64,000 nt of DNA from Paenibacillus sp. JDR-2 (lineage in GTDB: Bacteria > Bacillota > Bacilli > Paenibacillales > Paenibacillaceae), in contig NC_012914.1 in NCBI RefSeq assembly GCF_000023585.1, forward strand, positions 4,184,001-4,248,000. Direction: 5' to 3'. The notes beneath the pieces were generated by a model that saw only the letters and a program-made list of their open reading frames with translations, was not told the DNA's origin and made no database searches. The position numbers and the translations under genes are program-made. The first letter of the stretch is position 1, and each line of letters opens with the position of its first letter. Shown here one piece after another: positions 59,868 to 64,000 of the stretch.

Positions 59868-61397
59868 TGCTCTTGCTGCTTTCTTCAGCAAGTTATGGGC
59901 AAGCGAAAGCCACCCGACCTCCAGGCTAACTTTCGGCAAGCCTCGAAGCAGAAATCTGCGGAATCCCCGGTTATTCTTTATTTGGCCAAACACACTTTCT
60001 GGTTCATGCATCCGTCGAACTGACAAGGCATGTCCATCCTCGCTCTTTAGTTGCGCTCTCGCCTGCTGCTTGAGTCGAAGATATTCCATGCTAACTTTTA
60101 TTTCTCGATCTCCTTGTGCCTTTGTACACCTGTCCTTTAGCGGACAGCCCTCGCAGGAAATACTGCGATAGTTGCGAGTAACGATCTCGTATCCGCTCTC
60201 GGTTAAGCTTTTGCTTTCATAGCGAAATAGCAGTTTCTGTCCTGCTGCACATGTCCACGAATCTTCATTCTCGTCATACAACCAGTTCTCGAACTTGCTT
60301 ATATCTTGCTTCCATGCTTTGGTTTTTTCTTTGGGATAAGTATTGTATTTTACAAGTGCTCGTTGTTCTTCAGATTCTAGGTAAGCATAATTTTCTTCGC
60401 TGCCATAACCTGCATCTGTGATGATGGTTCCCGGCAATTGACCAAGTGAGGCTTTCACTTTATCCAGGTGTGGCTTGAGACAACGCGTATCCGTTGGACG
60501 TTGATAAATACTGTAACTGAGAATAAATTGATCTTCCGTTCCAATCTGCACGTTATATCCCGGCTTCAACTGACCATTGCGCATGTGGTCTTCCTTCATG
60601 CGCATGAACGTCGCATCGGTGTCGGTTTTGCTGAAGCTGTTTCGGCTACCGAGTGTTTCTTGCTGCCCTTCATATTTTTGCAGGCGAGGAAGAAGATCTT
60701 TCCGAACAAGGCGCACAGTTTTCTTTAACGGTTTGTCCTTCGGTTTTTCTTGAAGTTTGTTTTCTAGTCGCTGAACCGCTTGCTCCAGCTTTTCGCTCGT
60801 GATAGCGGAAGCCTCTCCGAGCTCAGGAAGGTCCACGTTATTCAGCGCCTGATCTTCCTGTTTCTCTGCCTCTTCAATGGCAGCGAACAAAGCCTGCACT
60901 TTCTCTTGCAGCTTCATCTTCTGTTTGACGACAGCTTTACCCCAGACAAACGTGTAACGATTGGCATTCGCCTCGATTTTCGTTCCATCCAAGAAGTAGT
61001 GCTCCAGCTTGATGAAGTTCTCTTCCTTCAGAAACTGAAGAACAGCCGTGAAGACGGTCTCTAGCACATCTTTCATCCGCTCAGAGCGGAAACGGTTAAT
61101 GGTGCGGAAATCTGGGCATTGTCTAGCGGCTAACCACATAAACATGATGTTTTCGCGTACCGCTTTGGCGATTTGGCGAGAGGAGTAGATACGCTGTGTG
61201 TACGCATAGATAACGACTTTCATGAGCATTTTGGGGTGGTAGCTGTCCCGGCCACCTCCGGGATAAGCTTTGGTAAAGAGCTTCATATCTAAGCGATTGA
61301 CCGCATCGTTGATGATGCGTACGAGATGATTTTCGGGGATATCTTCTTGCAAGTCCATTGGCAAGGACAGTTGATCCATGGTATATTCTTTGTACAT
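59847..61397 (-). CDS. IS1182-family transposase (DDE type)
   Basis: A 516-residue transposase, full length for the family. N-terminal DUF772-type domain (VRIINDAVNRLDMKLFTKAY; YTQRIYSSRQIAKAVREN; CPDFRTINRFRSERM), then the catalytic core with Asp in HYFLDGTKIEANANRYTF, second Asp in TIITDAGYGSEENY and a late Glu in RRMHEPESVFGQIKNN, plus a zinc-like cysteine cluster CEGCPLKDRC. A coiled segment (about residues 165-235) sits between. The frame is intact, so it could be active. ATG 61397 follows GAGAGG eight bases upstream. Confidence 0.93.
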   Translation of the reverse strand: MYKEYTMDQLSLPMDLQEDIPENHLVRIINDAVNRLDMKLFTKAYPGGGRDSYHPKMLMKVVIYAYTQRIYSSRQIAKAVRENIMFMWLAARQCPDFRTINRFRSERMKDVLETVFTAVLQFLKEENFIKLEHYFLDGTKIEANANRYTFVWGKAVVKQKMKLQEKVQALFAAIEEAEKQEDQALNNVDLPELGEASAITSEKLEQAVQRLENKLQEKPKDKPLKKTVRLVRKDLLPRLQKYEGQQETLGSRNSFSKTDTDATFMRMKEDHMRNGQLKPGYNVQIGTEDQFILSYSIYQRPTDTRCLKPHLDKVKASLGQLPGTIITDAGYGSEENYAYLESEEQRALVKYNTYPKEKTKAWKQDISKFENWLYDENEDSWTCAAGQKLLFRYESKSLTESGYEIVTRNYRSISCEGCPLKDRCTKAQGDREIKVSMEYLRLKQQARAQLKSEDGHALSVRRMHEPESVFGQIKNNRGFRRFLLRGLPKVSLEVGWLSLAHNLLKKAARAKISLQG

Positions 61398-61463
61398 AAA
61401 GAAGCCTCTCTTTACTTAAATTGGTTGGGTGGTACCTCCAGTTTAACAAGGGATGGCTTCTTT
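61398..61463 (-). promoter_or_regulatory. Leader hairpin masking the transposase ribosome site
   Basis: In the minus-strand transcript AAAGAAGCC (61463-61455) can pair with GGCTTCTTT (61406-61398), which ends directly at the ATG and overlaps the GAGAGG ribosome site. Such hairpins in other IS elements stop translation from read-through transcripts. Confidence 0.6.
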
Positions 61464-61648
61464 TTGTTTGAGCATTTCTTGAACAGGTGAAGGGCAGACG
61501 GAGCATTAAATGATTCTGGAGAAGCGTTAGCGTTCGTTTTTGTGAAGGGATGCCAACCCTACCTCGTTGATTCAAAGGAATCCCTGAGCAATGGCGATCG
61601 GAAGAACATTTAATGCGCAGGCTGCTGTTTAGCCCAAATACAAACAAA

Positions 61649-61691
61649 GGGGGTGTCCCATCGTCATTTACATGACTTATGGGACACCCCC
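61649..61691. repeat. Flanking hairpin, left copy
   Basis: GGGGGTGTCCCAT pairs with ATGGGACACCCCC, with an inner GTCAT/ATGAC stem. It is nearly identical to the hairpin at 62243-62285 and lies at the left edge of the 166-bp repeat array. Confidence 0.9.
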
Positions 61692-61700
61692 TATTCCGCC

Positions 61701-62197
61701 GTAAAATGGTGCTCGATGCAGCACCAAGCACGAAATAGTGAGAATCTCCGCCTAATGCGCACGTTGCTCCTCACTAACTATAAGGCTATCCCCACTATTT
61801 GCGCACAAATGCCCGCCCGAGGTAGGTTCGGAGCGGAAAAGCTCACTAATAGTGAGGCATTCAGCCGTAAAGTGGTGCTTGAAGCAGGTCCAAGTACGAA
61901 ATAGTGAGAATCTCCGCCTAATGCGCACGTTGATCCTCACTAACTATGAGGCGATCCTCACTATTACGCACAAATGCCCGCCCGAGGTAGGTTCGTAGCG
62001 AAAAAGCTCACTAATAGTGAGCTTTTCCGCCGTAAAGTGGTGCTCGATGCAGCACCAAGCACCAAATAGTGAGTATCTCCGCCTAATGCGCACGTTGATC
62101 CTCACTAACTATGAGGCTATCCCCACTATTTGCGCACAAATGCCTCGCCGAGGCAGGTTTCAGCGTGGAAAGCCTCACTAACAGCGAGTCTAGCCTC
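61701..62197. repeat. Three tandem ~166-bp repeats
   Basis: Copies start at 61701, 61867 and 62032 (each beginning GTAAAATGGTGCT or GTAAAGTGGTGCT). Shared segments include CTCCGCCTAATGCGCACGTT and CACAAATGCC-CGCCGAGG. Each copy is dense in the words CTCACTA and TAGTGAG, which can pair with each other. Copies differ by scattered substitutions, so this is an older array than the one at 9312. No open frame runs through all three. Confidence 0.88.
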
Positions 62198-62242
62198 ACT
62201 ATTAATGAAAATGCTTCCCGAAGGTTGTATTGGTACGGAAAA

Positions 62243-62285
62243 GGGGGTGTCCCATCGTCATGTTCATGACATATGGGACACCCCC
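62243..62285. repeat. Flanking hairpin, right copy
   Basis: GGGGGTGTCCCAT (62243-62255) pairs with ATGGGACACCCCC (62273-62285); same inner stem as the left copy with three loop differences. It lies 5 bases after the stop of the gene at 62290 on the minus strand, so it may also end that transcript. Confidence 0.9.
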
Positions 62286-62289
62286 CGTT

Positions 62290-62691
62290 TTAGTTTAATA
62301 TTGTAATTTCGTAAGCGCCGACGAGATGGTCACTCAACAATTGAGTCCACACTTCTATTTCCTGCCCATTCGTTAATTCATCAACGGCCGCTATTTCTCT
62401 TTTTCCATCGCTTTTCTTTTTGAAAACAAGCGTATCTTTTGTAACAACGAACCCTTTGGGCGCTTCTAAGCTCTTGTCCACGGACTCCCCTTGAAAAGTC
62501 ATGGATCCTTCATAATCAACGAAATCGATTTGTTTCTTAGACTTCTGCAATTCGCTTATCGATCCAACCGACAACCATTGTCCATTATCAGGCGTTGGGG
62601 TCATCTTATTCTGGTAATAGAGAAGACCCCATACAGACAACCCAGCTGCCAATACAACAATGATCAGTGTTATTTTAACTTTTGAGTTCAT
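62290..62691 (-). CDS. Small membrane-anchored hypothetical protein
   Basis: A 133-residue protein with one N-terminal membrane helix (VKITLIIVVLAAGLSVWGLLYY, residues 4-25), then an outward-facing soluble part of alternating strands (IDFVDYEGSMTFQGESVD, KDTLVFKKKSDGKREIAAV). Not recognised. No lipobox. It follows the 219-aa gene by 27 bases on the same strand and is probably co-transcribed with it. The 3' end meets the hairpin at 62243. Confidence 0.7.
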   Translation of the reverse strand: MNSKVKITLIIVVLAAGLSVWGLLYYQNKMTPTPDNGQWLSVGSISELQKSKKQIDFVDYEGSMTFQGESVDKSLEAPKGFVVTKDTLVFKKKSDGKREIAAVDELTNGQEIEVWTQLLSDHLVGAYEITILN

Positions 62692-62718
62692 GTCCTCTCC
62701 GTCCTCCGAAATGATCGC

Positions 62719-63378
62719 CTAATCTTCTCTGAGAATAATCCATTTACCGTTCTCCCGCACCATGGCATAGTTTGGCTCAATAATGGAGCCGTCCTTCATA
62801 AAGTAGAACACTTTTATCAATTTCATATCAGAATGGTTGATTTCTAACCACTCTTTTACGGCTTCCGCTCTTTTGTCAGGGTCGTTTTGTATCCATAATA
62901 TTTTTTCAACCTTATCTCGCTGCTTGTAAAAAGAGGTTAGAACGCCCTTCTTGTCCAACTCAGCGAATTTTGCCGCATCGTTCTTCTGCATAGCCTCAAA
63001 CAAGTTAGTAATAGTCGATAATATTTCTGATGTAACGGAACTGTCAACAACAGGTGCATGATCCCCAAACAACTGCGATACATTAGCAAAAACCATTGCA
63101 TCTGCCTGTTGTAATTGTTCGTTTAACACCTTATTTTTTTCTTCAGATGCCTTTCTTTCCAATTCTAAATTGTATGTTACCTTCAGCATCTCTTTCTTCT
63201 TTGTATCCATTTCGCTCTTGGTTGAGCTGATTTCGTCTTCTTTCTCTTTTAATTCCCGGTTCGTTTCATTTAATTGTAAGCGGAGCATTTCAATTTTTTT
63301 GTTCTGTGCCAAGAATAGGAAGATTAGCACGGCAGCAAGCGAAACAGTGATCATCCAAGCTCTTTTAGCTATTTCCAT
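62719..63378 (-). CDS. Membrane-anchored coiled-coil hypothetical protein
   Basis: A 219-residue protein: membrane helix (AWMITVSLAAVLIFLFLA, residues 7-24), a long charged coiled coil (about 28-95, RLQLNETNRELKEKEDEISS and following), then a globular C-terminal domain (about 105-219, LFEAMQKNDAAKFAELDKKG and ending REDG-less YAMVRENGKWIILRED), which resembles the small NTF2/DUF4878-type ligand domains. It lies in a row with another membrane-anchored protein and a copper-amine-oxidase-N gene, suggesting a small surface-protein cluster. Function unknown. Confidence 0.72.
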   Translation of the reverse strand: MEIAKRAWMITVSLAAVLIFLFLAQNKKIEMLRLQLNETNRELKEKEDEISSTKSEMDTKKKEMLKVTYNLELERKASEEKNKVLNEQLQQADAMVFANVSQLFGDHAPVVDSSVTSEILSTITNLFEAMQKNDAAKFAELDKKGVLTSFYKQRDKVEKILWIQNDPDKRAEAVKEWLEINHSDMKLIKVFYFMKDGSIIEPNYAMVRENGKWIILRED

Positions 63379-63404
63379 CGCACCCTTTGGCTGACGAATA
63401 TATA

Positions 63405-64000
63405 TTATCGATTTGGGGGATTTCCGAAATTGGCATTAGGCACAACCGTATAGCGGTCTAGGTATTTAATTGAGTTCGGGTCAATGACAACGGATTGAAT
63501 CCGGCTGTTATATATAATGAAATCCCAATTTTCTACTTTAAACCGTATAATCCTCATCAGTAGGCCGTTTTACGATTTGCACAGTGAACTTTAACTGTTT
63601 CTTGTCAGTTAGTTCTTGATAACCGATGAGCTTATAATCTATGATGCTGGTCATATCCGTGTACCCGCCAGTTGGGAATTCTAAAAATACGTTTGTCGTA
63701 AAGTCACTGCCAATTAATTCTTGGTATGCCTTACTGTCCCTTTCATCATAGGCCATAATAAATTTAAAGACCATATTGCGATAGGGTACCCACCATGTCC
63801 GATCCGTCTCTTTATCATACGACGGGACAGAATTCACGTAGACAGATTTGCTTTTGTTATCCCAGGCGATTGCTGCTCCTAACCCTTCCGAGATTGCCCG
63901 AATAGGAACGTATACGCTGCCGTTTATCAATTTGGGCTCGGCTGTAGTCTTAACTTCGTTGCCGTTAATAAAGATTTTGGGTACGACAGTAGCTGCATAA
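63405..64000 (-). pseudogene. Copper-amine-oxidase-N domain protein, frameshifted and cut by window edge
   Basis: The frame enters from the right edge (KIFINGNEVKTTAEPKLING) and carries a copper-amine-oxidase-N domain (SVYVPIRAISEGLGAAIAWD, KSKSVYVNS), then a domain ending DEDYTV at a TAA (63538-63540). Directly after it, one base out of frame, the minus strand encodes KVENWDFIIYNSRIQSVVID and continues to a stop at 63405-63407, about 44 more residues of normal-looking protein. One extra T in a GGTTTAAA stretch would explain this. The N-terminal part, with the probable signal peptide, lies outside the window. Probably a surface protein. Confidence 0.7.

Larger units (their letters stand above)
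59758..61640 (-). mobile_element. IS1182-family insertion element, ends not resolved
   Basis: The transposase gene at 59847-61397 defines an IS1182-type element. A typical IS-like end, GAGCTGTCTCAAAA, begins near 59758, but I could not find its inverted partner between 61400 and 61650. The right end given here is only an outer guess; the element may be truncated on that side. Nothing else is recognised at 61464-61648. Confidence 0.45.

Noticed and set aside
61400-61650. Right inverted repeat of the IS1182 element
   Set aside because: No sequence complementary to the left GAGCTGTCTCAAAA end was found by eye; ends left unresolved.
61701-62197. Possible CRISPR or coding repeats
   Set aside because: 166-bp units without spacers; stop codons in all frames across the array.

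Overview
The window looks like a chromosomal segment of a Gram-positive, spore-forming, plant-polysaccharide-degrading bacterium of the Paenibacillus type. The reasons are strong Shine-Dalgarno sites, many TTG/GTG starts, S-layer-homology and copper-amine-oxidase-N domains, a YtaF-like sporulation protein, and repeated modules of a LplABC/MalEFG-type sugar ABC transporter with a YesMN-type two-component system (sensor with an NPHxxxN phospho-acceptor motif, response regulator with a C-terminal AraC domain) and intracellular glycosidases. No rRNA, tRNA, CRISPR array or phage genes were seen. All family names come from reading the translations; no database search was run.

Layout. 1-5.1 kb: the N-terminus of a membrane sensor protein, a MerR operon with a striking operator, an atypical Gfo/Idh/MocA protein, an exported copper-amine-oxidase-N protein and a small unknown gene. 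5.1-13.6 kb: a carbohydrate locus that I read as a candidate D-apiose pathway. It holds a DUF4038/GH140-like apiosidase, an amidohydrolase (possible lactonase), a Gfo/Idh/MocA dehydrogenase and a frameshifted oxidoisomerase-like gene. These face a TIM-barrel sugar isomerase/decarboxylase-like gene, a GntR regulator, an ArsR-HTH sensor protein and a GH43. The divergent control region has two GntR-type operators and three tandem 50-bp hairpin repeats. 13.6-18.8 kb: GNAT acetyltransferase, Bcr/CflA efflux pump, GH78 rhamnosidase with a divergent AraC regulator. 18.8-24.4 kb: a cohesin-SLH surface protein next to a 1510-residue secreted GH3 enzyme that carries both a cohesin and a dockerin domain, which looks like a minimal cell-surface cohesin-dockerin system.

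24.6-41 kb: two sugar-import modules. The first is permease-permease-binding protein with a divergent, frameshifted sensor kinase and an intact response regulator. The second is a sensor kinase/response regulator followed by LplB-LplC-LplA-like genes and a GH106-like enzyme. 41-50.6 kb: mostly single metabolic or regulatory genes: SDR and TetR, aldo/keto reductase with MerR, TatA, YtaF, an MFS pump, a cupin, an alcohol dehydrogenase with divergent TetR, an extra MraY-like transferase and a small collagen-associated-type domain protein. Many have clear palindromic operators. 50.7-59.7 kb: a third sugar module (LacI regulator, kinase, response regulator, two permeases, GH113-like enzyme, binding protein), with a shared sequence word that suggests one LacI regulon. 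59.7-64 kb: an IS1182-type transposase, three 166-bp tandem repeats bracketed by two near-identical hairpins, two small membrane-anchored proteins and a frameshifted copper-amine-oxidase-N gene that leaves the window.

Together the glycosidases (GH140-, GH43-, GH78-, GH106-, GH3- and GH113-like) fit growth on complex plant cell-wall material such as pectin side chains. Three genes carry single-base frameshifts near 8775, 28405 and 63540. Whether these are real pseudogenes or consensus errors should be settled first.
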